From contig CAAGLY010000002.1 of assembly GCA_900770925.1 (NCBI GenBank), positions 1 through 64,000 on the forward strand: a stretch of 64,000 nt of DNA, in the 5' to 3' direction. Both the position numbers and the translations under genes were made by a program. The notes under the pieces are model-generated. The model was not told the DNA's origin and ran no database searches. It saw only the letters and a program-made list of their open reading frames with translations. This stretch comes from Bacilli bacterium. GTDB taxonomy: Bacteria > Bacillota_I > Bacilli_A > RFN20 > CAG-288. Below, piece after piece: positions 35,368-44,426 of the stretch; the stretch's first letter is position 1; each line of letters opens with the position of its first letter.

Positions 35368-36983
35368 TGACAATCTTAAGTGCTTTGGCACTGACTGGAT
35401 GTGGTGTTAAGACGAGTGAATCAGGAAATATTCCTTCTGAAACTGGTAAGAAGTCGTCTGTTTCTCAGCAAGCCGGAAAAATAAACGGAATTACGATGAG
35501 GAAGGAAGGAGTCGCCTGTGAAACTGTGTCGGTTGGCGCAGGATACACGGTTCAGCTTTCTGCTGAGGTCAATGCAACCGGAAATCCGGATAAAACCATT
35601 TCTTGGGAAACTAGTAATCCAAAGATTGCCACAGTTGATACGAACGGACTTGTTACTGGTGTTGATTTCGGTGATTGTGAGATTAGTGCAAAAATCGGAA
35701 AAATCAAAGCAAGCTGCAAAGTCTCTGTCACTGACTATCATCGTTCCTCTTCGGTGTTTGAAAATATTACCCGTTTAGCAAACAATCCTTACAATACACA
35801 GAACGGGCTTGCTGATTATGTGATTGATTGCTCATCCGAGGACTATGTTACGGTTAAGTTTGATCGTGGTGCTACGGATAAGTGGGCATCTATTATCTTA
35901 AATTATGATGCCAAAATCTATGACTATACTGATTTTCAGTTAGGAGTTGAGCTGGTTAGCGGACATCTTTCAACGTTCGGTGTTGAGTTCCAGGGAACGA
36001 ATGAATTCAAATCATTTTATAACGTTTCCTTGGAACAGGGAAAAGAAGCCGTTTTGAATGTTCCGCTTACCGATTATATTATCGAAGATTCCGGCAGCTG
36101 GTCTTCTATTGCTTTAGAATTCAATAATCCGACAGATGATAATGATTCTAATCGCAAGGAAAACGAAAATGTTGAATTACGAATCAAGAAAGCAAAGCTT
36201 GTGAAAGGAGAAAAGAAAGCGCCTGGAAAAGTCGAAGGCCTGAAATTCGATGAGACTCTTCAGAAGCTCTCTTTCAAGAAAGTCATTGGGGCAACAGAGT
36301 ATAAGGTCGAGGCGACAAAAGATGGTTCCCCCCTTGAATTAGATACTGCTTATACCCGCTTTGCTTCTATTACAGAGCCGATGACCGATATCCGTACGGT
36401 TTTCACTCCGAAGAAGACAAAAGATATCAATCAGAACTTCGCTGAAATCAAAGGTGTCTATACTTTCCAGATTACAGCAAAGAATAGTGTCGGATTTGGA
36501 ACGCCTAGCGAGAAAATCACTGTCAATATTGATCAGAATGCTAGTGAGGAGAAGTCCGGATTCACTTGCATTGGATTTACCGATGGAACGATTAGTCCGA
36601 ATCAATACAATGGAGATAAGGAATCGTATTCTACAGAAAAGAAGGAAGACGGATATCATCTGAAGTTTACAGGAAGTGCTGGCCATGAGTGGGATTCCTT
36701 TACTGCGAACTTTGGTACAGCCCAGGCGTTTAAACACTTCAAAATGAAGTTCTCCGTTCTTAAGGGAAATCCTGTAGAGGCAGTTGCCGAACTTGCCGGT
36801 GCTACCGACGAAGGAAAACAGCAGCATTCCTTTACCATCACCGAAGGGGAAAATGTTGTGGCGTTTGACATTACCTGCGATACCACAAAAGGCTATGGTC
36901 GTTTAAGCCTTCAGTTTGGTCATTCCGGTGCCGCCTGCGGAGAAACCGAAATTCTTCTTACCGATTTAGAAATTACGGAATAA
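35343..36983 (+). CDS. Cell-surface lipoprotein with Big2 (Ig-like) and FN3-like/carbohydrate-binding domains
   Basis: 546 residues. From ATG 35343 the lipoprotein signal is complete (RNKFK, hydrophobic core, LALTGC, Cys20). Residues of about 50-128 are a bacterial Ig-like Big2 domain (TISWETSNPKIATVDTNG and LVTGVDFGDCEISAKIG). Two beta-sandwich regions that look like carbohydrate-binding modules lie at about 140-285 and 405-546, with an FN3-like domain between (GKVEGLKFDET ... YTFQITAKNSVGFGTPSEK). The protein is probably displayed outside to hold polysaccharide near the glycosidases. The ATG lacks its own ribosome site; a short upstream ORF may provide it. Confidence 0.75.
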   Translation: MRNKFKCLMTILSALALTGCGVKTSESGNIPSETGKKSSVSQQAGKINGITMRKEGVACETVSVGAGYTVQLSAEVNATGNPDKTISWETSNPKIATVDTNGLVTGVDFGDCEISAKIGKIKASCKVSVTDYHRSSSVFENITRLANNPYNTQNGLADYVIDCSSEDYVTVKFDRGATDKWASIILNYDAKIYDYTDFQLGVELVSGHLSTFGVEFQGTNEFKSFYNVSLEQGKEAVLNVPLTDYIIEDSGSWSSIALEFNNPTDDNDSNRKENENVELRIKKAKLVKGEKKAPGKVEGLKFDETLQKLSFKKVIGATEYKVEATKDGSPLELDTAYTRFASITEPMTDIRTVFTPKKTKDINQNFAEIKGVYTFQITAKNSVGFGTPSEKITVNIDQNASEEKSGFTCIGFTDGTISPNQYNGDKESYSTEKKEDGYHLKFTGSAGHEWDSFTANFGTAQAFKHFKMKFSVLKGNPVEAVAELAGATDEGKQQHSFTITEGENVVAFDITCDTTKGYGRLSLQFGHSGAACGETEILLTDLEITE

Positions 36984-37002
36984 TTTCCAGAAAGGAGACA
37001 AA

Positions 37003-37033
37003 AGGCTGCTAATTCTTTAGCAGCCTCTTTATT
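37003..37033 (+). terminator. Terminator-like hairpin just upstream of the GH37-like gene
   Basis: AGGCTGCTAA (37003-37012), loop TTCT, TTAGCAGCCT (37017-37026), a perfect 10-bp stem followed by CTTTATTT. The ATG at 37039 follows only a few bases later. Confidence 0.8.
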
Positions 37034-37038
37034 TCATT

Positions 37039-38247
37039 ATGAATGCTAAAGAATATATTATTTCTCATCTTCATGATACGCTACGAAAAAAGGGACGTCA
37101 GGAAGGCGCTAGGAGCCTGCCGTATTCCTACACCGCTCCTTGTGCAAATGGATTGTTTGATGATCTGTACTATTGGGATACTTATTTTTTTAACAAGGCA
37201 CTTCTTCTCGAAGGAGAAGAACAGAGGGTTCGTGATAATATTCTTGACTTCTGTTTCCTTATTGAACAATACGGCTTTATTCCGAATTCGGCTAATTTCG
37301 GAATGGTGAATCGCACTCAGGTGCCCTATTTTATCTTGATGTGCGATGAGTATCTTTCAAAGTATCCAAGCGTAGCAAGGCAGAAGAGGCTTTTCCCTTA
37401 CAGGAAAAAAGAATATGAGTTCTGGATGGCAAATCGTCTCCTTCCCTGTGGGCTAAACCATTATTCCGGACATGCCGATGACCATTTTCTTGAAGAATTT
37501 TCTAAGGTATTTACGCAGCGGGTTCATACCCTCAGCCATCCGGAATTTGATTTGAAAACAATCGGGCATAATGCAATTGCGGAATGTGAATCAGGATGGG
37601 ATTTCTCTTCCCGTTTTGATCAGCGCTGTGTTGATTTCGCCCCTGTTGATTTAAATGCCCTTCTTTATATCAATGAAGGAATCCTTGCCAAATACTCCAA
37701 TAGTCCAACAGAAAAGGAGCAATACCTTTTTGCACAGAAAAAACGCAAGGAAAACAGGATGAAGTATAGGTATAAGGATGGTCTTTTCTTTGATTATGAT
37801 ACAAAGAATAAAAAGACATCCTCTTTCTATCATTGTGGAATGTTCTATCCGTTCCTTGCTGACTTTACCTTTGATAAAAATGCTTTTGAGAAACTATGTT
37901 CTAAGTTGATCTATCCAAAAGGAATTGCAGCTTCAGAGAAGATAGACAATACTCACAATTACCAGTGGGGATTTCCGAACAGGTGGCCGAATCTTGCAAT
38001 GGTTTCTTTCTTTTCCTGCCTAAACGTCAAGGAAAACGAGCTTGCTAAGGAAATTGGACTGAAATACCTTTCGACTGTAGAAGAAGCCTATTTGGAAACA
38101 GGATGCCTTTGGGAAAAATATGATGTTCTCTTTGGCGGAAAGAGCCGGAAAAACGAATATCAGGATACGGAGAGGATGGGATGGACGGCAGGTACCTATC
38201 TTGTTTTGGAGAGCGAATGCCGTAGAAGAGGGTGGATTCATGAATAA
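37039..38247 (+). CDS. Glycoside hydrolase, GH37 (trehalase)-like
   Basis: 402 residues, shorter than typical trehalases and without a signal peptide, so cytoplasmic. Family features: PYSYTAPCANGLFDDLYYWDTYF (about 28-50, matching the GRFxExYYWDxY signature), EQYGFIPNSANF, CESGWDFSSRF (matching the second signature around ESGWDFSSRW), VDLNALLY and HNYQWGFPNMWPNL. It hydrolyses an alpha-glucoside such as trehalose or a related disaccharide; the exact substrate is uncertain because this signature is shared with other (alpha/alpha)6-barrel glucosidases. No ribosome site is seen, and a terminator-like hairpin lies directly upstream. The stop overlaps the GH3 start by 8 bases. Confidence 0.85.
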   Translation: MNAKEYIISHLHDTLRKKGRQEGARSLPYSYTAPCANGLFDDLYYWDTYFFNKALLLEGEEQRVRDNILDFCFLIEQYGFIPNSANFGMVNRTQVPYFILMCDEYLSKYPSVARQKRLFPYRKKEYEFWMANRLLPCGLNHYSGHADDHFLEEFSKVFTQRVHTLSHPEFDLKTIGHNAIAECESGWDFSSRFDQRCVDFAPVDLNALLYINEGILAKYSNSPTEKEQYLFAQKKRKENRMKYRYKDGLFFDYDTKNKKTSSFYHCGMFYPFLADFTFDKNAFEKLCSKLIYPKGIAASEKIDNTHNYQWGFPNRWPNLAMVSFFSCLNVKENELAKEIGLKYLSTVEEAYLETGCLWEKYDVLFGGKSRKNEYQDTERMGWTAGTYLVLESECRRRGWIHE

Positions 38248-40186
38248 AAGGGAACATTTGACTTCTTTTGGTTCCTGGGATATTAAGGATAGCAAAGGCA
38301 ATTTATATCGCTGCAGTGATGGACCGAACGGAATTCGTGAGGTCATAAAAGAACAGAACGGATATCAGATTGCTAAGGAAAGCGATGCCTATCCCACCTT
38401 ATCTTTTCTGGGAAACACATTTGATGAGGAAATTGTCGAAAAAATCGGATATTGTCTTGGCCAGGAATGCCGGGAAAAAGGGATTTCTCTCCTTTTAGGA
38501 CCGGGAGTCAATATTAAACGGACTCCTCTTTGCGGTAGAAACTTTGAATATTTTTCTGAAGATCCTTATCTTTCCGGCCGGCTCGGGTATTCCTATATCC
38601 AGGGAGTACAAAGACATCATGTCGGTTGTGCTTTGAAGCATTTTTCCTGTAATAATCGGGAGTATGATCGCTTTTTTCAGAGCAGCGAAGTGGATGAACG
38701 GACACTTCACGAAATCTACTTCCGTCCGTTTGAAATCGCTCTGAAAGCCCATCCCTATGCTTTGATGTGTTCCTATAATCCGGTGAACGGAATTCTTGCC
38801 AGTGAGAATTCCTATCTTCTGAAAGAGGTTCTTCGACAGGAGTTTTCCTACCAAGGACTTATTATTTCGGATTGGGGAGCTGTCCGAAATCGGGCGATTT
38901 CCCTGAAAGCAGGAATTGATGTAGCCTTTCCTTACAATCCTTCTTTTTCTAGTCAGCTGGAAGAAGGATATCGGGATGGATATCTTTCAGACAAGGAGAT
39001 TGACGCTTCCTTGAATCGGATTGATCATTTTGCAGATCAAGTAAACAGGAATGAACCGACAGAAAAAGCGAATCAATATCAGGTCATGAAAGAAGCATGT
39101 CTTTCTGGAATCGTTCTTCTGAAGAACGAGGAAGGGATTCTCCCTTTATCTCCGCTGAAGAAGAATATTCTTCTTTTGGGGTCCATACTGGATCAACCGA
39201 TTCTTGGTGGCGGCGGTTCTTCTCAGATTACTCCCAAGAATGAAGTAAAAAGCTTATTGAATGCTCTAACAGATATTGATCAAAGCCATAACTATTCCTA
39301 CGAACAGGCTTATAGGATGCGTTATTCCTTGGTAACTCCTTTTGGATTTAAGATTGCTAGGGAAAAGGCGTATTCTGCTGATGTGGTTATCCTTGGAGTG
39401 GCAGATACGATTCTCGAGGAAAAAGAAGAGACCGATCGGACAAGCTTATCTCTTGACCAGGCCTATCTTGATCTGATTGATAAAGTAGCAAGAATCAATC
39501 CGAATATTGTCTTAGTCGTTCAGTCCGGGTCTGCGGTTGATCTTTCCGTTGTTCAGAGCAAAGTAAAAGCAATCCTTCAAATTGGCTATGCTGGTGAAAG
39601 GATTTATCCGGCACTTGCTGAAATTCTTCTTGGCAAAGTATCACCGAGCGGACGTCTAGCGGAATCCTATCCTCTTTCTTTAGAAGACACCTACACGAAA
39701 GGAAAGGTTGGGAATTCCTTCAGGGAACGTTATACAGATGGAGTATTTGTCGGATATCGTTATTATTGCAGTGAAGAAATTCCGGTTCTGTATCCGTTTG
39801 GATACGGACTTTCCTATCTAAATGTCTGTTATTTATCTCTTGAGGTAAATGATAACTATCAAGTCAAAGTGCTAATCCGTAATGATTCGGATAGGCCAGG
39901 AAAAGAAGTTGTCCAGCTTTATATCCGGGAAGTCTTTCCGTCTGTTTCCCGCCCTATTCGTGAATTGAAGGCCTTTAAAAAAGTAAGTATACTTCCACAT
40001 GAAACAAAAGAAGTCGTCTTTTCTCTCTCTAAAGAAGATTTCATGTACTATTCTGTGAATCTTCATCGTTATTATCTTGAACCAGGAAGTTATGAGATTC
40101 AGATTGGCCGCAATGCCAACGATATTGTTCTGAGTAAGAAAATCAATATTCAGGTAGCAAAATGGGAAGGATATTCAAGATATTAA
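38240..40186 (+). CDS. Beta-glycosidase, GH3 family
   Basis: 648 residues from ATG 38240, preceded by GAAGAGGGTGG; longer upstream frames lie inside the GH37-like gene. N-terminal barrel: SDGPNGIRE, LLGPGVNIKRTPLCGRNFEYFSEDP, CALKHFSCNN, and the nucleophile Asp211 in IISDWGAV. The second domain carries VLLKNEEGILPL. A C-terminal FN3-like domain (KAFKKVSILPHETKEVVFSL) is typical of bacterial beta-glucosidases/xylosidases. No signal peptide, so it acts on imported oligosaccharides. Only 1 base separates it from the GH31 gene. Substrate beyond a beta-linked glucoside or xyloside cannot be told. Confidence 0.94.
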   Translation: MNKREHLTSFGSWDIKDSKGNLYRCSDGPNGIREVIKEQNGYQIAKESDAYPTLSFLGNTFDEEIVEKIGYCLGQECREKGISLLLGPGVNIKRTPLCGRNFEYFSEDPYLSGRLGYSYIQGVQRHHVGCALKHFSCNNREYDRFFQSSEVDERTLHEIYFRPFEIALKAHPYALMCSYNPVNGILASENSYLLKEVLRQEFSYQGLIISDWGAVRNRAISLKAGIDVAFPYNPSFSSQLEEGYRDGYLSDKEIDASLNRIDHFADQVNRNEPTEKANQYQVMKEACLSGIVLLKNEEGILPLSPLKKNILLLGSILDQPILGGGGSSQITPKNEVKSLLNALTDIDQSHNYSYEQAYRMRYSLVTPFGFKIAREKAYSADVVILGVADTILEEKEETDRTSLSLDQAYLDLIDKVARINPNIVLVVQSGSAVDLSVVQSKVKAILQIGYAGERIYPALAEILLGKVSPSGRLAESYPLSLEDTYTKGKVGNSFRERYTDGVFVGYRYYCSEEIPVLYPFGYGLSYLNVCYLSLEVNDNYQVKVLIRNDSDRPGKEVVQLYIREVFPSVSRPIRELKAFKKVSILPHETKEVVFSLSKEDFMYYSVNLHRYYLEPGSYEIQIGRNANDIVLSKKINIQVAKWEGYSRY

Positions 40187-40187
40187 T

Positions 40188-41690
40188 ATGACAATTGAGA
40201 TACAGATTCGGCAAGGAGAATCCTATTATGGCCTGGCCTGTAATGAAGGCGTTCGTTTTCCGTTGACTCAATCCAGTAGCTATGAATTTGATCTGAGAAC
40301 CTATCATAGCGGAAATCAGGCGAGTTCTGTTCTTCTTTCGACAAGGGGAAAGTATATCTATAGTGACTATCCCTTCCATATCCTTGTGAAAAAAGGAATT
40401 AGGACACTCGAAGGAAAGGATATTCTGGTTAAGGAAAATGGAAAGACGCTGAAGTCCGCTCACCAAGGTCTGATCAGAGACTTTTTCCGTTCCGACCATC
40501 GCATTCCAGATGAGAGAAGGTTCACCAGGATTCAATACAATACCTGGATTGAAAGGGGATGGGATTGCACGGAAGAAAAAGTTCTCCAGTATGCATCATC
40601 GATTCTTGAACACGGCTATCCTGCCGGAATTCTTAGGATTGATGACTGTTGGTGCAAGGACTATGGAGAATGGGACTTTGATCCTAGTAAGTTCAAAAAC
40701 CCGGGAAAGAGGGTGGAGAAGCTTCATCAGAGGGGTTTCCTTGTCATGCTTTGGTGCTGTCCGTTTGTTTCTCCGGACAGTGCTCGGTTCCGTTCGCAGG
40801 AATCTCTCTTTTTCCGGAATAAAAAAGGAGACACCGGTATCTCTCATTGGTGGAATGGCTATTCTGCTGTCTATGACAGGACTCTTCCCGAAGCAAGAAG
40901 TGCGTTTCTAGCGTCGCTTTCTTTCCTTAAGGAAAAATACGGAATTGATGGCTTTAAGCTTGATGCCGGAGATCCGGAATATTATCCAGATGATTTTGAA
41001 TTCCATGGAATCGAACGTTCAAGGCAGGCTAAGGAATATGCGGCTCTTGGTGAGAAATTTCCTCTTTCCGAACTCCGTGTTGCTTTTAATAATAATCTGA
41101 AAGGAGTTGCCCATCGTCTGAGAGATAAAAACCATTCCTGGAACGAGGATGGCATCAACACATTGATACCTGATGGAATCAGGGAAGGCTTGCTTGGTTA
41201 TCCTTACTTCTGTCCAGATAGGATCGGAGGAGGTATGCTTTTAGATTTTACCAAACCGGATTTTGTGTTTTCACAGGACCTTTTTGTCCGCTATGCCCAG
41301 GCCGCTGCATATAGGCCTAGGAGGCAGTTTTCTCTTATGCCTTATAAAAAATTGGATGAAGAACATTTAGAGGCAGTAAAAAAAGCCGTAGATATCCATC
41401 TTAAAAATTCCGGCCTTATCGTTTCTTTAGCTAAACAGTCTAAAGAGACAGGAGAACCGATTGTAAAGCCTTTGAATTATTTTTACCCAGGTTCAGCATA
41501 TGATTCGATTAAAGACGAATTCGTTTTGACGGAGGACTTTCTTGTTGCGCCAATGGTGCAGGAAGGAACAAGCAGAGAAGTGGTGATTCCCGATGGAATC
41601 TGGGTGGATGAAACCGGAAAACAATATTCGAAAGGAACATATCAGATTGAAGTTCCGCTTAATCGTATCCCTGTTTTCCGTAAAAGGTAA
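40188..41690 (+). CDS. Glycoside hydrolase, GH31 family
   Basis: 500 residues, cytoplasmic. Family signature blocks are restored by reading AGG as Met: GILMIDDCW, PGKMVEKLHQMGFLVMLWCCPFVSPDS (split; about 168-196), DGFKLDAGD with nucleophile Asp259, RDKNHSW with the acid/base candidate Asp313, CPDMIGGG (AGG 41220) and AAYMPMMQFSLMP (AGG 41313, 41319, 41322). These match GH31 members that end in a PMMQFS block. It cleaves alpha-linked glucosides, xylosides or galactosides; the lack of the large N- and C-terminal domains makes it a compact form. Third glycosidase of the operon; a new promoter follows at 41721. Confidence 0.92.
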   Translation: MTIEIQIRQGESYYGLACNEGVRFPLTQSSSYEFDLRTYHSGNQASSVLLSTRGKYIYSDYPFHILVKKGIRTLEGKDILVKENGKTLKSAHQGLIRDFFRSDHRIPDERRFTRIQYNTWIERGWDCTEEKVLQYASSILEHGYPAGILRIDDCWCKDYGEWDFDPSKFKNPGKRVEKLHQRGFLVMLWCCPFVSPDSARFRSQESLFFRNKKGDTGISHWWNGYSAVYDRTLPEARSAFLASLSFLKEKYGIDGFKLDAGDPEYYPDDFEFHGIERSRQAKEYAALGEKFPLSELRVAFNNNLKGVAHRLRDKNHSWNEDGINTLIPDGIREGLLGYPYFCPDRIGGGMLLDFTKPDFVFSQDLFVRYAQAAAYRPRRQFSLMPYKKLDEEHLEAVKKAVDIHLKNSGLIVSLAKQSKETGEPIVKPLNYFYPGSAYDSIKDEFVLTEDFLVAPMVQEGTSREVVIPDGIWVDETGKQYSKGTYQIEVPLNRIPVFRKR

Positions 41691-41720
41691 AAAAAGAGTA
41701 TTGACCTATGTTTTTCACAA

Positions 41721-41762
41721 TTTCATGTATGTAACCGGTTTCCTATAATGGAAATGGTGAGG
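41721..41762 (+). promoter_or_regulatory. Promoter with a cre-like operator in the spacer, and ribosome site
   Basis: TTTCAT (41721-41726), 17-base spacer, TATAAT (41744-41749). TGTAACCGGTTTCC (41730-41743) fits 13 of 14 cre positions and contains the palindrome AACCGGTT. GGTGAGG (41756-41762) serves the ATG at 41769. Confidence 0.65.
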
Positions 41763-41768
41763 TATGCC

Positions 41769-42860
41769 ATGGAAAATTATGAAAAGCTGACCATCGGAAA
41801 AAGATATCTGACAGGAAGGATTAATCTTGGCCTTGTTTTTCTTTTTACTCTTTTCCTCTATTTAGTGGGAGGAATCGGGATTGGAAAGAAAATGGTGGGC
41901 TTTGATCAGGAAGTCCTACACCAGAAGAAACTTACCGGCGAAATCTATAATCATAGGTATGATACCCACCTTTATTGCAAAGATAAAGATGGTAATGCAA
42001 GGGAAGTGGATGAAATTTTCAAAAACTATGTTCAGAACCAGCTTTCTGGGGAAATGAAAGATGCAGATGGCAGTTATCTTGATCCGCTTGCTTATTATTA
42101 CATCAGCTTTGATAAATCTAGGTCAGTCAATGAATTCAATCATCAGATTCTTCTTGTTGGAAACGAAGATTCGTTCTATGAAGCAAAGGATAGGGAAAGC
42201 CTAGGATATCTCAAACTTGAAGTGAAGGAAAAGCTGTCTTCTTATTTTGATGGAAAGATGACGGATTCGAACAAGAAAACATATAATTCATTTTCTGATT
42301 TTTTCTCGAAAGCCTGGTTCAATGCCGTAGAGAAAGAAAAGAAAGGACCAATCATCACTTCATTAGTGAATCAGTTCAATCAATCGGTCCTACTGCAGGG
42401 ATTGGGTTTAGGAATACCGGCACTCTGCTCTTATCTGATTGTAAGGATTCTCTTTGAATTTATCCTGCCTCTTTCCTGCAAGCAGCGGACAAGGGGGAAC
42501 CTTCTTCTTCATTCTGACATCCGAAGAAAAAGCGGCAATTTTCGCCCAGCTTGGTGGCAGACACTGATTCGGTTTCTTGTCAATCTTATTCTTGATTGCT
42601 ATATTCCTTTCTATGTTCTTGCCCTTGTTACTGGTGTAGAGAACGCATGCAAGGTTCCTTTGCTGAAGATTGGTTCTTTCTCTCTCCCGCTAGCAACCGT
42701 AGGATTTACCCTTACGATTTTCGCTTTAATCAATCTTTTTGTCCTCTCTTTTAGTAAATCCCATCAATCTTATGCTGATCTGATAACGGCGACTTATCAC
42801 GCAAAGCGTGTCGAAAATCAAACGGAGGAAAATACAGATGGCAGACGTAAAGCTCATTAA
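41769..42860 (+). CDS. Membrane protein, possibly RDD-like, linked to the ATPase gene
   Basis: 363 residues from ATG 41769, which has GGTGAGG upstream; the in-frame ATG 41748 overlaps the -10 box and cannot be the start. Hydrophobic helices at about 14-38, 205-230, 264-290 and 305-330, with a polar domain of about 165 residues between the first two. The C-terminal part (FRPAWWQTLIRFLVNLILDC and KSHQSYADLITATYHA) recalls RDD-family membrane proteins. It overlaps the MsmX-type ATPase by 23 bases and shares its regulated promoter, so it may belong to the importer, but its role is unknown. Confidence 0.6.
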   Translation: MENYEKLTIGKRYLTGRINLGLVFLFTLFLYLVGGIGIGKKMVGFDQEVLHQKKLTGEIYNHRYDTHLYCKDKDGNAREVDEIFKNYVQNQLSGEMKDADGSYLDPLAYYYISFDKSRSVNEFNHQILLVGNEDSFYEAKDRESLGYLKLEVKEKLSSYFDGKMTDSNKKTYNSFSDFFSKAWFNAVEKEKKGPIITSLVNQFNQSVLLQGLGLGIPALCSYLIVRILFEFILPLSCKQRTRGNLLLHSDIRRKSGNFRPAWWQTLIRFLVNLILDCYIPFYVLALVTGVENACKVPLLKIGSFSLPLATVGFTLTIFALINLFVLSFSKSHQSYADLITATYHAKRVENQTEENTDGRRKAH

Positions 42861-44376
42861 TGTCAATAAGATCTACGATAATAAGGTGCAGGCTGTCCAT
42901 GACTTCAACTTGGATATTAAAGACAAGGAGTTCACGGTCTTTGTCGGTCCGTCCGGATGCGGAAAATCAACAACACTTCGAAGGATTGCCGGACTTGAGG
43001 AAATCACGACGGGTGAATTATATATTGACGGTGTTTTCTGTAATTATGTACCTCCAAAAGACAGAGGGATTGCAATGGTTTTCCAAACCTATGCCCTTTA
43101 TCCCCATAGGACTGTCTTTGATAACAGGGCTTTTTCTCTGAAAATCAAGAAATTTCCTTTCCCGGTTTTTGAAGAGGAAGATAAAAACCGTCTTAAGGAA
43201 ATCAACAGAAAGCTTGATGGGCTCTATGATGTTTTAGATAAAAAACTTCAGAAAAAGAAAAAACTGGAAGATATTAAGAACGAATATAACGAATATGTCC
43301 GTTTCGAAAAAAGCAAGAACAAGGAACCTAATCCATCCAAGAGGGATAAGTATGAGAAAAAACTTGCGGGCTTTTCCCAATTAGTTGAGGAATGCAATCA
43401 CCTTCAGGATCAGATTGATCTTGTTCAGGATGAATTCAAACAGGCTAAGACCAATGCAAAAATCTGCACCGCCATTGATAAGAAAAGAATCGCTCAGCTT
43501 TCCAAAGAGATTAGCAAGCTGAAAAAGAACAATAGCCCAGAGGATATTGTTTCCAGGAAAGAAGAACAGTTAAAAGAAGCACAGACGATTCCTAGTCCGG
43601 TATATAAACTCAAACATAGGAACAAAAATGAAATCAAGGAACGGATTCATCAGGCCGCAAAGATCCTTGATATCGAGAATTATCTTGGACGAAAACCACG
43701 GGAACTTTCTGGCGGTCAGCGGCAACGTGTTGCCTTAGGACGTGCAATTGTCCGCAATGCTAAAGTCTTCCTGATGGATGAACCTCTTTCCAATCTTGAT
43801 GCAAAGCTCCGTGTTTCCAGGCGAAGCGAAATCATTAAGCTGCATAAGAAAATAAATGCGACGACGATTTATGTCACCCATGATCAGACAGAAGCAAGGA
43901 CAAGGGCAGATAAAATCGTGGTCAGGAAAGACGGCTATATCCAGCAGGTCGGAACTCCAAAGGAAATCTATTCTCATCCGGTGAACAAATTTGTTGCCGG
44001 TTTTATCGGAGCTCCTGCAAGGAATTTTATCGAAGTTCTTTATCAGGATGGAAAAATCATCCATGATGGTGGTGAAGAACAAGTTGATGCAGAAAGGATA
44101 GAAGCTTTAAAGGCTTATAACGGCAAGAAAGTCATCTTAGGTATTCGTCCGGAAGATATTCAGATTTCTTCGGACAAAGGAAGCTATCCGATCTCTATCG
44201 ATGTTTCAGAACTTCTTGGCAGTGAACTTCTGATTCATTTCTCTTTCTGTGGAGCAAATCTGACAGCAAAGTGTGAAGCGGACTCCATTTCCCCCGAAGA
44301 GAAGACAGCATGGATAACTTTCAAACAGAATAAAATCCATTTCTTCGATAAAGAAACGGAAAAGACAATTCTTTAG
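42838..44376 (+). CDS. Sugar ABC transporter ATPase, MsmX/UgpC-like, with a coiled-coil insertion
   Basis: 512 residues; the family is normally about 370. Start ATG 42838 has GGAGGAAAA upstream. Walker A GPSGCGKST, TLRMIAGLEE, GIAMVFQTYALYPHMTVFDNMAF, signature LSGGQRQRVALGRA, Walker B VFLMDEPLSNLDAKLRVSMRSEI, HDQTEAMTMADKIVVMKDG and GAPAMNFIEV all match word for word once AGG (42982, 43108, 43126, 43897, 43903, 43924, 44020) is Met. The C-terminal MalK-type regulatory domain is present. Between the Q-loop region and the signature (about 105-265) is an extra Lys/Glu-rich, helical, probably coiled-coil segment of about 140 residues that I do not know from this family. It should energise the LplBC importer and possibly others. 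Confidence 0.95.
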   Translation: MADVKLINVNKIYDNKVQAVHDFNLDIKDKEFTVFVGPSGCGKSTTLRRIAGLEEITTGELYIDGVFCNYVPPKDRGIAMVFQTYALYPHRTVFDNRAFSLKIKKFPFPVFEEEDKNRLKEINRKLDGLYDVLDKKLQKKKKLEDIKNEYNEYVRFEKSKNKEPNPSKRDKYEKKLAGFSQLVEECNHLQDQIDLVQDEFKQAKTNAKICTAIDKKRIAQLSKEISKLKKNNSPEDIVSRKEEQLKEAQTIPSPVYKLKHRNKNEIKERIHQAAKILDIENYLGRKPRELSGGQRQRVALGRAIVRNAKVFLMDEPLSNLDAKLRVSRRSEIIKLHKKINATTIYVTHDQTEARTRADKIVVRKDGYIQQVGTPKEIYSHPVNKFVAGFIGAPARNFIEVLYQDGKIIHDGGEEQVDAERIEALKAYNGKKVILGIRPEDIQISSDKGSYPISIDVSELLGSELLIHFSFCGANLTAKCEADSISPEEKTAWITFKQNKIHFFDKETEKTIL

Positions 44377-44426
44377 ATAGTTAGATAAAGCAAATTATTC
44401 TAGATGATAAAAAGTGCCTGTAAACC

